Positions 25,420 through 36,496 of a stretch of DNA of 64,000 nt are shown here, piece after piece. A model generated the notes under the pieces. That model worked only from the letters and a program-made list of their open reading frames with translations, did no database searches and was not told where the DNA came from. The translations under genes and the position numbers were made by a program. Position 1 is the stretch's first letter. Each line of letters opens with the position of its first letter. This stretch comes from Duganella sp. Root336D2 (GTDB lineage Bacteria > Pseudomonadota > Gammaproteobacteria > Burkholderiales > Burkholderiaceae_D): NCBI RefSeq assembly GCF_001425005.1, contig NZ_LMDB01000037.1:355825-419824 (forward strand), written 5' to 3'.

Positions 25420-26223
25420 TTATGCTGCGACCGGAAAGCGCAAGGTTGCGCGCACCCAGCCGTCGATTTCAGCAAGATCGAGGGTGGCATGCTCGCCTTT
25501 GGATAGCGCCAAACGCTTGCGTGCATTGCTCACGCCAACTCCGGCCGATTTGCCGCCTGCCAGGATGCGGCCGCGGTTTGCTACTTCGATGATGGCAGTT
25601 CCGCCGGTACGTTGCGCGCGGATGCTGATTGCGCTGCCGCTCGAGGACGGTTCGACGCCGTATTTCACAGCGTTTTCCACCAGCGTTTGCAGCGCCATCG
25701 GCGGGACCATGATCGCTTCCATGTCCTTGCCTATGTCGATAGCGAATTGCAGCCGTTCTTCGAAGCGAATTTTCTCGATCGCCAGGTAGGCGTTCACGGC
25801 GCTCAGTTCTTCTTGCAGCGGCAGGCGCTGGTTGCTGCGCAGCGACAGTGCGGCCATGTAGCAGACATTCCATGCCAGCATGACGCCGCTCCAGAACGAC
25901 AGCAGGATCAATTTCCACGGCAACCCGCCGCCTTGCCAGCCGGGACCTGTCAGGAAACGGTCCATTTCGAGATTGCCGACGCTCTGGATGACTCCCAGCA
26001 GGATCGCCGCTCCGACTGCAACCGGCCAGGTGAGGTGTTTGCCGCGGCGCTGCCTGGTATTGCACAGTTGGCGCCACGCGCAGCTCAAGGCCAGGCCACT
26101 CAAGCCGCACCAGGCGGATAGCGGGAACAGGATGATTTCCAGCCGGTTGACCAGGGCGACGAACAGCGCGACGCCGGCCCAGCCAGTGACTTGCAGCGGC
26201 CAAAAATAGTGTGCTCTTTTCAT
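25420..26223 (-). CDS. H-box-deleted LytS-like kinase homologue (HK4)
   Basis: 267 aa from ATG 26223. The membrane half matches the other array kinases, and the ATPase part (VNAYLAIEKIRFEERL, LVENAVKYGVEPSSSG, VGVSNARKRLALS) is well preserved. The sequence jumps from YMAALSLRSNQ directly to RLPLQEEL. About 70 residues that hold the linker helix, the phospho-accepting His and the dimerisation region in HK1-HK3 are absent. The frame is intact, so this is an in-frame deletion and not a frameshift. It could be a histidine-less ATPase that modulates its paralogues, or a relic. It is the first gene of the array. Confidence 0.9.
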   Translation of the reverse strand: MKRAHYFWPLQVTGWAGVALFVALVNRLEIILFPLSAWCGLSGLALSCAWRQLCNTRQRRGKHLTWPVAVGAAILLGVIQSVGNLEMDRFLTGPGWQGGGLPWKLILLSFWSGVMLAWNVCYMAALSLRSNQRLPLQEELSAVNAYLAIEKIRFEERLQFAIDIGKDMEAIMVPPMALQTLVENAVKYGVEPSSSGSAISIRAQRTGGTAIIEVANRGRILAGGKSAGVGVSNARKRLALSKGEHATLDLAEIDGWVRATLRFPVAA

Positions 26224-26302
26224 GGAATGGAAGCATAACGCACGCAGAAGGATGCCGTTCCGGCGATATGACGAGTGGTCGGATCGGATGACAGGCGGTT
26301 GC

Positions 26303-26767
26303 TCAGGGGCGGTGTGAGCGACCGCGGGCGCGCAAGGGGAAAATGAACCAGGTGCCAATCAGCAGCAGGAAGGCGGCCAGGCCGCCGGCTGCGCTTCCCA
26401 TGTCGCTTCCTGTGACCATATACAGGACCACGGCGATGTCCAGCGCCAGGCCGGCGGCAAGCGGTGCGAGGGCGTAGCAGATGGCGCGCGAAGAAATTTT
26501 GATCGCATGCATGGAGACCTGGCCCGGTTCGGCCAGGCGATGGTAGGCAGCAGGCAGCATGACCAGTGCGATGGCCACCACCACCAGCGCCAGGGCGGCG
26601 GCATGGCAGTCCTGGGCGTAGACCGGCAGCTTCTCGAAGCGGTCGTTGAAGACGGCAATGGACTGGAAGCCGAACAGTGCCTGGATACCTGGCAGTATCA
26701 TGCGCGCCTCTTCAATGATGCGGCCCATCTGTTCTTTTAGTGTCTCTTGTTCGGTGTGCTCGTCCAT
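26303..26767 (-). CDS. Small four-helix membrane protein, DUF6328-like
   Basis: 154 aa from ATG 26767. The longer frame to 27007 only overlaps the acyltransferase gene. An N-terminal acidic helix (DEHTEQETLKEQMGRIIEEARMILPG) is followed by four membrane segments with QALFGFQSIAVFNDRF and VMLPAAYHRLAEPG, the pattern of DUF6328 proteins. Function is unknown. It overlaps the 3' end of the upstream acyltransferase gene by 31 nt. Confidence 0.72.
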   Translation of the reverse strand: MDEHTEQETLKEQMGRIIEEARMILPGIQALFGFQSIAVFNDRFEKLPVYAQDCHAAALALVVVAIALVMLPAAYHRLAEPGQVSMHAIKISSRAICYALAPLAAGLALDIAVVLYMVTGSDMGSAAGGLAAFLLLIGTWFIFPLRARGRSHRP

Positions 26768-28716
26768 GCCGTCGATTTTAGCGAGCAGCCGGTTTCGCAG
26801 GCGCGCGCCTGTCCCGCCAGGATACCGTGCGCGACAAGACCCGCGCCGTAGACGGACATATGGTCGTCGTCGAAATACAGGGCTTTGGCGTCCTTGACGG
26901 CGTAGCAACGCGCTGCATCGCAAAACAACGATTCCGGCCGCACGATGCGCACGCCGGCAGGCAATTCGCCCAACCGTTGCTCGACATAGGCGCTGCGACG
27001 GCGCCACCAGTCCAGGGTGACACCGTCAACGGTGCGTGGATCCTCGGCCTGGCGTATCAGCTTGTCCACCTGGCGCGGCAGTTCCGGCGCTTGCAATACC
27101 ACGGTCACGCGTTTGCCTGCGCCGACAAAGCGGTTCAATATCGTCTTGTACGATGCCCAGATGGCGCTGCGCTTGGCATCGGAGAATTCGTCCGGCAAGC
27201 GCGGGTAAATGCCTTCATGGTCGCCGAACAGCGCGCTGTGAAGGCGGTAGCTGACCACTACCTCCTTGATATGGGGATCGCCGGCGATGAAGTCGACCGT
27301 TTCGCGCGTCCAGTCGCTACAGCCGGGATTGAGGTCTGCGCGCTGATAGGAAGGCGAGCAGCCGCTGAAGCTGAACTGGCGCACTCCCTGGTGGCTGTCC
27401 TTCAACTCCACTGACAGCGCGTAAGCCAGTTCGATGGCATGGCTGTCGCCGAATACAGCCCATTCGCCGCCAGTTGCATTGAAAGCGCAGGCGTCCTGGG
27501 GTTTGCGGTAGTCCAGCCCTTTGGTATGGCAGACAGCCCGCTCTGGGCTTGCAGTGACGGTACGCAGGACCTCCTGCTGCTGTGGCGTAGTTTTCACGCT
27601 TCGCATACCATCGGTTTTGTGGCCGGCCAAGCCGATGCCGAAAAACAGCAGCGAGCCGGCGATGGCAAACGCGAAGACTTGCGGGCGGCCGAACTTGCTG
27701 CGGTTGCGGAACGGCTTTTCGACAAACTGCCAGCTAAGGTAGGCCAGCACCATGGTCAACGCAACCAGGCTGGCCATCAACGCGGTGCTGGGGCCTTCCA
27801 TGCTGCGATGGCGCGCGAACGCCAGGAGCGGCTGGTGCCACAGGTAGGCGCTGTAGCTGACCAGGCCCACCCCGACCAGGATCCTGCTGCCCAGGATCTT
27901 GCCGACCGTAGTCGGCGGCGCCGCGAACAGGATGATCATTGCAGCGCCAACCGTGGGCAGCAGCGCATATACGCTGGGGAAGGGCGTGTATTTGTCGAAG
28001 GCGAAAATACTGATGCCGATCAGGCCAAGCCCCGCCAGGCTGGCCAGTTCGCGGGTGCGCTGCGCATACTCTCCGGCGCCCGGCCGCGACATGTAATACG
28101 CGCACAGGGCGCCGATGGCCAGTTCCCAGCCGCGTGTGGGCAGCAGGAAGAAGGTGGCAGTCGGATCCTTGGCAACGCCCCATTGTGCTGCAGCCAGGCT
28201 GGCGAGCGCCGTACCTGCCAGCACCGCAAGCAGCACGCGTTGGTCGCGGCGCCAGAACAGCATCAGGAACAGGGGGAAGAGCAGGTAGAACTGTTCTTCC
28301 ACCGCCAGGCTCCAGGTGTGGAGCAGCGGCTTGAATTCGGCGGAAGAATCGAAATAATCGCTCTGTTGCCAGAACAGGATATTCGATGCAAAGACAGTGA
28401 CGGCCAGCAGGCTTTGCCCAAAGCTTTTCAAATCATCGGGCACCAGCCAGAACCAGGCGAACGGCAGGCAGGCGAGCAGCAGCAGGAATAGCGCGGGCAA
28501 GATGCGGCGCGCCCGCCTTTCGTAGAAATTCAGGATCGAGAACTGGCCGGCTTGCAGTTCATGGATCAGGATCGTCGTGATCAGGTAGCCGCTGATGACG
28601 AAGAAAATATCGACCCCAACGAAGCCGCCGCCGAACAGCTGGAACCCTGCGTGAAACAGGATTACCGGCAGGACGGCAACCGCCCGTAGACCATCAATTT
28701 CCCTGCGATATTCCAT
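26737..28716 (-). CDS. Acyltransferase-3 / SGNH fusion (OafA-like O-acyltransferase)
   Basis: 659 aa. Residues ~1-350 form the ten-helix acyltransferase-3 domain, with YRREIDGLRAVAVLPVILFHAG, FFVISGYLIT and HTWSLAVEEQFYLLFP. After a further helix, residues ~400-630 form a periplasmic SGNH hydrolase-like domain with GDSHA and the catalytic DDDHMS pair. Such proteins acetylate surface polysaccharides such as O-antigen, exopolysaccharide or peptidoglycan. The substrate cannot be predicted and no glycan cluster is adjacent. Confidence 0.92.
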   Translation of the reverse strand: MEYRREIDGLRAVAVLPVILFHAGFQLFGGGFVGVDIFFVISGYLITTILIHELQAGQFSILNFYERRARRILPALFLLLLACLPFAWFWLVPDDLKSFGQSLLAVTVFASNILFWQQSDYFDSSAEFKPLLHTWSLAVEEQFYLLFPLFLMLFWRRDQRVLLAVLAGTALASLAAAQWGVAKDPTATFFLLPTRGWELAIGALCAYYMSRPGAGEYAQRTRELASLAGLGLIGISIFAFDKYTPFPSVYALLPTVGAAMIILFAAPPTTVGKILGSRILVGVGLVSYSAYLWHQPLLAFARHRSMEGPSTALMASLVALTMVLAYLSWQFVEKPFRNRSKFGRPQVFAFAIAGSLLFFGIGLAGHKTDGMRSVKTTPQQQEVLRTVTASPERAVCHTKGLDYRKPQDACAFNATGGEWAVFGDSHAIELAYALSVELKDSHQGVRQFSFSGCSPSYQRADLNPGCSDWTRETVDFIAGDPHIKEVVVSYRLHSALFGDHEGIYPRLPDEFSDAKRSAIWASYKTILNRFVGAGKRVTVVLQAPELPRQVDKLIRQAEDPRTVDGVTLDWWRRRSAYVEQRLGELPAGVRIVRPESLFCDAARCYAVKDAKALYFDDDHMSVYGAGLVAHGILAGQARACETGCSLKSTAWTSTPNKRH

Positions 28717-28799
28717 GAATTGCCCCTGAAATCAAGGCAAGACGATACTACGGCATTGTAATTGATGCAATATTATGTGGTTTCGATGCCGCAGGCGCA

Positions 28800-30437
<1,638 letters not shown>

Positions 30438-30475
30438 GTTTCACCTGAAACGTTGCACGTGTTTCAATTTGGAAC
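30438..30475. promoter_or_regulatory. Two PrpR-type operator dyads
   Basis: GTTTCA-cc-TGAAAC (30438-30451) is a perfect palindrome. A second, imperfect dyad GTTTCAattTGGAAC lies at 30461-30475, its centre about 23 bp away (two helical turns). They lie about 80-115 bp upstream of the predicted prpB transcription start, where enhancer sites for sigma-54 activators are expected. Assignment to PrpR is inferred from position. Confidence 0.7.
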
Positions 30476-30529
30476 ATTATACTCTGGCGCCGGCGTTGCA
30501 AGTACTTGATTTTGCTGGACCGGCGCGGC

Positions 30530-30545
30530 TGGCACGCCACTTGCA
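30530..30545 (+). promoter_or_regulatory. Sigma-54 promoter of prpB
   Basis: TGGCACgccacTTGCA matches the -24/-12 consensus exactly (TGGCAC-N5-TTGCA). The start is predicted near 30556, 28 nt before the prpB ATG. Confidence 0.92.
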
Positions 30546-30583
30546 CTATGGTCGGCAAACTCTCCATAACTGTTAAGGACATC

Positions 30584-31471
30584 ATGAGCCAATATTCCGC
30601 AGGCGCCGCCTTTCGCAAGGCCGTGCAAGAAGAATCCCCGCTGCAGGTGGTCGGCGCGATCAACGCCAACCACGCCCTGTTGGCCAAGCGCGCCGGCTTC
30701 AAGGCGATCTACCTGTCGGGCGGCGGTGTGGCGGCCGGCTCGCTGGGCCTGCCGGACCTGGGCATTTCGAACCTGGACGACGTGCTGACCGACGTGCGCC
30801 GCATCACCGACGTATGCGACCTGCCGCTGCTGGTGGACGTCGATACCGGCTTCGGCTCCTCTGCTTTCAACGTGGCGCGCACCGTGAAGTCGATGATCAA
30901 GTTCGGCGCCGCAGCGATGCATATCGAAGACCAGGTCGGCGCCAAGCGCTGCGGCCACCGTCCGGGCAAGGAAATCGTGTCCAAAGGCGAGATGGTCGAC
31001 CGCATCAAGGCTGCCGTGGATGCGCGCACCGATGAAAACTTCGTGATCATGGCCCGCACCGATGCGCTGGCCGTGGAAGGCCTGGATGCGGCCATCGAGC
31101 GCGCCGTGGCCTGCGTGGAAGCCGGCGCCGACATGATCTTCCCGGAGGCGATGATCTCGCTGGACATGTACAAGCAGTTCGCCGCGGCAGTTAAAGTGCC
31201 GGTACTGGCCAATATCACCGAATTCGGCTCGACCCCGCTGTTCACCGTGGAAGAGCTGAAGTCCGCCGACGTGGGTTTGGTGCTGTACCCGCTGTCAGCC
31301 TTCCGCGCCATGAACAAGGCTGCCGAGAATGTGTACACCGCGATCCGCCGCGATGGCACCCAGCAGAACGTGGTCGACACCATGCAGACCCGCGCCGAAC
31401 TGTACGAGCGCATCAGCTATCACGATTTCGAGCAAAAACTGGACGCGCTGTTCGCAGCGGCCAAGAAATAA
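30584..31471 (+). CDS. prpB: 2-methylisocitrate lyase
   Basis: 295 aa from ATG 30584, preceded by AAGGAC. It contains the catalytic KRCGHRPGKE motif and the metal site DVDTGFG of the isocitrate lyase/PEP mutase superfamily. It cleaves 2-methylisocitrate to pyruvate and succinate, the last step of propionyl-CoA oxidation. First gene of the sigma-54-driven prpB-prpC-acnD-prpF operon. Confidence 0.96.
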   Translation: MSQYSAGAAFRKAVQEESPLQVVGAINANHALLAKRAGFKAIYLSGGGVAAGSLGLPDLGISNLDDVLTDVRRITDVCDLPLLVDVDTGFGSSAFNVARTVKSMIKFGAAAMHIEDQVGAKRCGHRPGKEIVSKGEMVDRIKAAVDARTDENFVIMARTDALAVEGLDAAIERAVACVEAGADMIFPEAMISLDMYKQFAAAVKVPVLANITEFGSTPLFTVEELKSADVGLVLYPLSAFRAMNKAAENVYTAIRRDGTQQNVVDTMQTRAELYERISYHDFEQKLDALFAAAKK

Positions 31472-31488
31472 TCCGAGGAGAGACCGCC

Positions 31489-32640
31489 ATGACCGAACAA
31501 GCCCCAGCCTTCAAGCCCAAGAAATCCGTCGCCCTGTCCGGCGTTGCCGCCGGCAATACCGCCCTGTGCTCCGTCGGCAAGACCGGCAATGACCTGCATT
31601 ACCGCGGCTACGACATCCTGGACGTCGCCACCACCTGCGAATTTGAAGAAATCGCCTACCTGCTGGTGCACGGCAAGCTGCCTAACCTGGCTGAACTGAA
31701 AGGCTACAAGAAGAAGCTGAAGTCCCTGCGCGGCCTGCCGCAAGGCGTGAAGTCCGCCCTGGAAGCGCTGCCGGCATCGGCCCACCCGATGGACGTGATG
31801 CGCACCGGCGTGTCCGTGCTCGGCTGCTGCCTGCCTGAGAAGGATGATCACAACATCGCCGGCGCGCGCGACATCGCCGACCGCCTGATGGCCTCCTTCG
31901 GCTCCATGCTGCTGTACTGGTACCACTTCAGCACCAACGGCAAGCGCATCGACGTGGAAACCGACGACGAAACCATCGGCGGCCACTTCCTGCACCTGCT
32001 GCACGGCGAAAAGCCGTCCGAATCGTGGGTGCGTGCGATGCACACCTCCCTGATCCTGTACGCGGAGCACGAGTTCAACGCCTCCACCTTCACCAGCCGC
32101 GTGATTTCCGGCACCGGTTCCGACATCCACTCCGCCATCACCGGCGCAATTGGCGCGCTGCGCGGACCGAAGCACGGCGGCGCCAACGAAGTCGCGCTGG
32201 ATATCCAGCAGCGCTACGAAAACGCCGACGAAGCCGAAGCCGACATCCGCAACCGCGTCGCCAACAAGGAGGTCGTGATCGGCTTCGGCCACCCTGTATA
32301 CACCATTTCCGATCCGCGCAACGTGGTGATCAAGGAAGTGGCGCGCTCCCTGTCGCAGGAAGCCGGTTCGATGAAGATGTTCGACATCGCCGAGCGCCTG
32401 GAATCCGTGATGTGGGAAATCAAAAAGATGTTCCCGAACCTGGACTGGTTCTCCGCCGTGTCGTACCACATGATGGGTGTCCCGACCGCCATGTTCACCC
32501 CGTTGTTCGTGATCTCCCGTACTTCGGGCTGGGCTGCCCATGTGATCGAACAGCGCATCGACAACAAGATCATTCGTCCAAGCGCCAACTACGTCGGCCC
32601 TGAAGACCTGGCCTTCGTACCACTGAAGGACCGCAAGTAA
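31489..32640 (+). CDS. prpC: 2-methylcitrate synthase
   Basis: 383 aa with citrate synthase-fold motifs (GSDIHSAITGAIGALRGPKHGGANE, GFGHPVYTISDPRN). It condenses propionyl-CoA with oxaloacetate. AGGAG (31476-31480) precedes the ATG. The gene lies 17 nt after prpB. Short length and operon context favour PrpC over GltA. Confidence 0.95.
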   Translation: MTEQAPAFKPKKSVALSGVAAGNTALCSVGKTGNDLHYRGYDILDVATTCEFEEIAYLLVHGKLPNLAELKGYKKKLKSLRGLPQGVKSALEALPASAHPMDVMRTGVSVLGCCLPEKDDHNIAGARDIADRLMASFGSMLLYWYHFSTNGKRIDVETDDETIGGHFLHLLHGEKPSESWVRAMHTSLILYAEHEFNASTFTSRVISGTGSDIHSAITGAIGALRGPKHGGANEVALDIQQRYENADEAEADIRNRVANKEVVIGFGHPVYTISDPRNVVIKEVARSLSQEAGSMKMFDIAERLESVMWEIKKMFPNLDWFSAVSYHMMGVPTAMFTPLFVISRTSGWAAHVIEQRIDNKIIRPSANYVGPEDLAFVPLKDRK

Positions 32641-32642
32641 TC

Positions 32643-35240
32643 ATGAACACCCAATACCGCAAACAACTCCCAGGCACCAGGCTGGATTACTTCGACGCGC
32701 GCGAAGCTGTCGATGCGATCAAGCCGGGCGCCTACGCTACGCTGCCGTACACCTCGCGTGTGCTGGCGGAAAACCTGGTGCGCCGCTGCGACCCGTCCAT
32801 GCTGACCGCGTCGCTGTCGCAGCTGATCGAGCGCAAGCGCGACCTGGACTTCCCATGGTTCCCGGCGCGCGTGGTGTGCCACGACATCCTGGGCCAGACC
32901 GCGCTGGTCGACCTGGCAGGCCTGCGCGACGCGATCGCGGAGCAGGGCGGCGACCCAGCCCTGGTCAACCCTGTGGTGCCGACGCAGCTGGTGGTCGACC
33001 ATTCGCTGGCGGTGGAATGCGGCGGGTTCGATCCGGATGCGTTCAACAAGAACCGCGCCATCGAAGACCGCCGTAATGAAGACCGCTTCGACTTCATCAA
33101 CTGGACCAAGAAGGCGTTCCAGAACGTCGACGTGATCCCGCCAGGCAACGGCATCCTGCACCAGATCAACCTGGAGCGCATGTCGCCCGTCATTCAGGTG
33201 AGCGACGGCGTAGCGTATCCGGACACCCTGGTCGGCACCGACTCCCACACCCCGATGGTGGACGCGCTGGGCGTGATCGCAATCGGCGTGGGCGGCCTGG
33301 AAGCGGAAACCGTGATGCTGGGCCGCGCCTCCTGGATGCGCCTGCCGGACATTATCGGCGTTGAGCTGACCGGTAAGCCGCAGCCTGGCATCACCGCCAC
33401 CGACATCGTGCTGGCGCTGACTGAATTCCTGCGCAAGGAAAAAGTGGTCTCGGCTTACCTGGAGTTCCATGGCGAAGGTTCGACCGCGCTGACCCTGGGC
33501 GACCGCGCAACGATCTCCAATATGGCGCCTGAATTCGGCGCCACCGCGGCAATGTTCTCCATCGACGCGCAGACCATCAAGTACCTGAAGCTGACCGGCC
33601 GTGACGACGACCTGGTCGAATTGGTGGAAACTTACGCCAGGCACACCGGCCTGTGGTCGGACGACCTGGCCACCGCGGAGTACGAGCGCGTGCTGACGTT
33701 TGACCTGTCGAGCGTGGTGCGCAATATCGCCGGTCCGTCCAATCCGCACAAGCGCGTGCCGACCAGCGAGCTGGCCGCACGCGGCATTTCGGGCGTGGTG
33801 GAAAACGAGCCGGGCAAGATGCCTGACGGCGCCGTGATCATCGCCGCCATCACCAGCTGCACCAACACCAACAATCCGCGCAATATGATCGCCGCCGGCC
33901 TGTTGGCCCGCAATGCGAACAAGGCGGGCTTGCTGCGCAAACCATGGGTCAAGTCCTCGCTGGCGCCAGGCTCCAAGGCTGTCACGTTATACCTGGAAGA
34001 AGCGGGCCTGATGCCTGAACTGGAAAAGCTGGGCTTCGGCGTCGTCGCATATGCTTGCACCTCGTGCAACGGCATGTCCGGCGCGCTGGATCCCGTGATC
34101 CAGAAGGAAGTGGTCGAGCGCGACCTGTACGCCACCGCCGTCCTGTCGGGCAACCGCAACTTCGACGGCCGTATCCACCCGTACGCCAAGCAAGCCTTCC
34201 TGGCTTCGCCCCCGCTGGTGGTGGCCTACGCCATCGCCGGCACCATCCGCTTCGATATCGAGAAGGATGTGCTGGGCCATGACGCCGCCGGCAAGGCCAT
34301 CACCCTGAAGGACCTGTGGCCGAGCGACGAAGAAATCGACGCCATCGTCGCTTCTTCCGTCAAGCCGGAACACTTCCGCAAAGTCTACATCCCGATGTTC
34401 GCGCGCAGCGAAGAAGCCGCCGAACGTGCCGAGCCGCTGTACGACTGGCGTCCGCAATCGACCTACATCCGCCGTCCGCCGTACTGGGAAGGTGCGCTGG
34501 CAGGCGAGCGTACCCTGAGCGGTATGCGCGCGCTGGCCGTGCTGGGCGATAACATCACCACCGACCACCTGTCGCCATCGAATGCGATCATGATGGATTC
34601 CGCTGCAGGCGAATACCTGCACAAAATGGGCTTGCCGGAAGAGGACTTCAACTCCTACGCCACCCACCGCGGCGACCACCTGACCGCGCAGCGCGCCACG
34701 TTCGCCAACCCGACGCTGAAAAACGAAATGGTGCGCAATGCCGACGGCAGCATCAAGGCCGGTTCGCTGGCCCGGGTGGAGCCGGAAGGCCAGGTGACCC
34801 GCATGTGGGAAGCCATCGAAACCTATATGGAGCGCAAGCAGCCGCTGATCGTGATCGCCGGCGCCGACTACGGCCAGGGTTCCTCGCGTGACTGGGCCGC
34901 CAAGGGCGTGCGCCTGGCCGGCGTGGAGGCCATTGTGGCCGAAGGCTTCGAGCGCATCCACCGCACCAACCTGGTGGGCATGGGCGTGCTGCCGCTGGAG
35001 TTCAAGCCGGGCGTGAACCGCCTGACCCTTGGCATCGACGGCACGGAGACTTTCGATGTCATCGGCAAGCGCTCACCGCGCGCCACCCTGACCCTGGTCA
35101 TTAACCGCAAGAACGGCGAACGCGTTGAAGTACCGGTCACCTGCCGCCTCGATTCGTCGGAAGACGTATCGATCTACGAAGCAGGCGGCGTGCTTCAGCG
35201 TTTCGCGCAGGACTTCCTTGAATCGGCAAAGGCGGCATGA
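32643..35240 (+). CDS. acnD: 2-methylcitrate dehydratase, Fe-S type
   Basis: 865 aa aconitase-family protein starting MNTQYRKQLPGTRLDYFDAREAV, typical of AcnD. [4Fe-4S] ligands are visible in SCTNTNNP and ACTSCNG. It dehydrates 2-methylcitrate to the trans isomer of 2-methylaconitate and therefore needs PrpF. It begins 2 nt after prpC and overlaps prpF by 4 nt. The acnD/prpF pair replaces prpD here. Confidence 0.96.
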   Translation: MNTQYRKQLPGTRLDYFDAREAVDAIKPGAYATLPYTSRVLAENLVRRCDPSMLTASLSQLIERKRDLDFPWFPARVVCHDILGQTALVDLAGLRDAIAEQGGDPALVNPVVPTQLVVDHSLAVECGGFDPDAFNKNRAIEDRRNEDRFDFINWTKKAFQNVDVIPPGNGILHQINLERMSPVIQVSDGVAYPDTLVGTDSHTPMVDALGVIAIGVGGLEAETVMLGRASWMRLPDIIGVELTGKPQPGITATDIVLALTEFLRKEKVVSAYLEFHGEGSTALTLGDRATISNMAPEFGATAAMFSIDAQTIKYLKLTGRDDDLVELVETYARHTGLWSDDLATAEYERVLTFDLSSVVRNIAGPSNPHKRVPTSELAARGISGVVENEPGKMPDGAVIIAAITSCTNTNNPRNMIAAGLLARNANKAGLLRKPWVKSSLAPGSKAVTLYLEEAGLMPELEKLGFGVVAYACTSCNGMSGALDPVIQKEVVERDLYATAVLSGNRNFDGRIHPYAKQAFLASPPLVVAYAIAGTIRFDIEKDVLGHDAAGKAITLKDLWPSDEEIDAIVASSVKPEHFRKVYIPMFARSEEAAERAEPLYDWRPQSTYIRRPPYWEGALAGERTLSGMRALAVLGDNITTDHLSPSNAIMMDSAAGEYLHKMGLPEEDFNSYATHRGDHLTAQRATFANPTLKNEMVRNADGSIKAGSLARVEPEGQVTRMWEAIETYMERKQPLIVIAGADYGQGSSRDWAAKGVRLAGVEAIVAEGFERIHRTNLVGMGVLPLEFKPGVNRLTLGIDGTETFDVIGKRSPRATLTLVINRKNGERVEVPVTCRLDSSEDVSIYEAGGVLQRFAQDFLESAKAA

Positions 35241-36424
35241 TGGCACACGCACCGCAAATCAAGATAGCCGCCACCTATATGCGCGGCGGCACCAGCAAGG
35301 GCGTGTTCTTCCGGCTGCAGGACCTGCCGCAAGCGGCCCAGGTGCCAGGCAAGGCGCGCGACGCCTTGCTGCTGCGCGTGATCGGCAGCCCGGACCCTTA
35401 TGGCAAGCAGATTGACGGCATGGGCGGCGCGACCTCGAGCACCAGCAAGACGGTGATCCTGTCCGCTTCCACCCGTTCCGACCATGACGTGGACTACCTG
35501 TTCGGCCAGGTTAGCATCGACAAGGCTTTTGTCGACTGGAGCGGCAACTGCGGCAACCTTTCCGCAGCGGTCGGGGCGTTCGCCATCAGCGGCGGACTGG
35601 TAGCTCCAGCCCGCGTGCCACGCGACGGCATGGCTGTGGTGCGCATCTGGCAAGCCAATATCGGCAAGACGATCATCGCGCATATTCCGATGAACAATGG
35701 CGAAGTGCAGGAAACCGGCGACTTCGAGCTTGATGGCGTGACCTTCCCGGCCGCCGAAGTGCAGCTTGAGTTCATTGACCCGGCGGCGGAAGAGGAGGGA
35801 GCGGGAGGTTCGATGTTCCCCACCGGCCGCCTGGTCGACGATCTGGAAGTCCCGGGCGTCGGTACACTGAGGGCAACCATGATCAACGCCGGCATTCCGA
35901 CCATCTTCATCAATGCCGATGCTATCGGCTACACCGGCACGGAGCTGCAGGATGCGATCAACGGCGACGCCGCCGCACTGGCGAAGTTCGAAAACATCCG
36001 TGCCCACGGCGCGGTGCGCATGGGGTTGATCAAGGACGTGTCGGAAGCGGCCACGCGCCAGCACACGCCAAAGGTGGCCTTCGTCGCGCCGCCAACCGGC
36101 TACACCGCATCCAGCGGCAAGCAGGTGCAGGCCGGCGACATCGACCTGCTGGTGCGCGCCCTCTCGATGGGCAAGCTGCACCACGCGATGATGGGCACTG
36201 CAGCAGTGGCAATCGGCACGGCTGCCGCCATTCCCGGCACCCTGGTCAACCTGGCAGCCGGGGGCGGCGAACGTGAAGCGGTGCGTTTCGGCCATCCTTC
36301 CGGTACGCTGCGTGTTGGCGCCCAGGCCACGCAGGAGAATGGCGAGTGGACCGTGAAGAAAGCCATCATGAGCCGCAGCGCGCGGGTCCTGATGGAAGGC
36401 TGGGTGAGGGTGCCAGCCGCCTGA
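35237..36424 (+). CDS. prpF: 2-methylaconitate cis-trans isomerase PrpF
   Basis: 395 aa of the diaminopimelate epimerase-like fold, with the conserved N-terminal IAATYMRGGTSKGVFF and DGMGGATSSTSKT. It isomerises the AcnD product so that a normal aconitase can hydrate it. The start overlaps the acnD stop (ATGA). No clear terminator is seen before the convergent gene at 36497. Confidence 0.95.
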   Translation: MMAHAPQIKIAATYMRGGTSKGVFFRLQDLPQAAQVPGKARDALLLRVIGSPDPYGKQIDGMGGATSSTSKTVILSASTRSDHDVDYLFGQVSIDKAFVDWSGNCGNLSAAVGAFAISGGLVAPARVPRDGMAVVRIWQANIGKTIIAHIPMNNGEVQETGDFELDGVTFPAAEVQLEFIDPAAEEEGAGGSMFPTGRLVDDLEVPGVGTLRATMINAGIPTIFINADAIGYTGTELQDAINGDAAALAKFENIRAHGAVRMGLIKDVSEAATRQHTPKVAFVAPPTGYTASSGKQVQAGDIDLLVRALSMGKLHHAMMGTAAVAIGTAAAIPGTLVNLAAGGGEREAVRFGHPSGTLRVGAQATQENGEWTVKKAIMSRSARVLMEGWVRVPAA

Positions 36425-36496
36425 TGCGCCAGGCTATGCGTTCGGCTTGACGGCCGGACGCTTGCGCGCCTGGACGCATGCAGGCCCACCGCGTCA

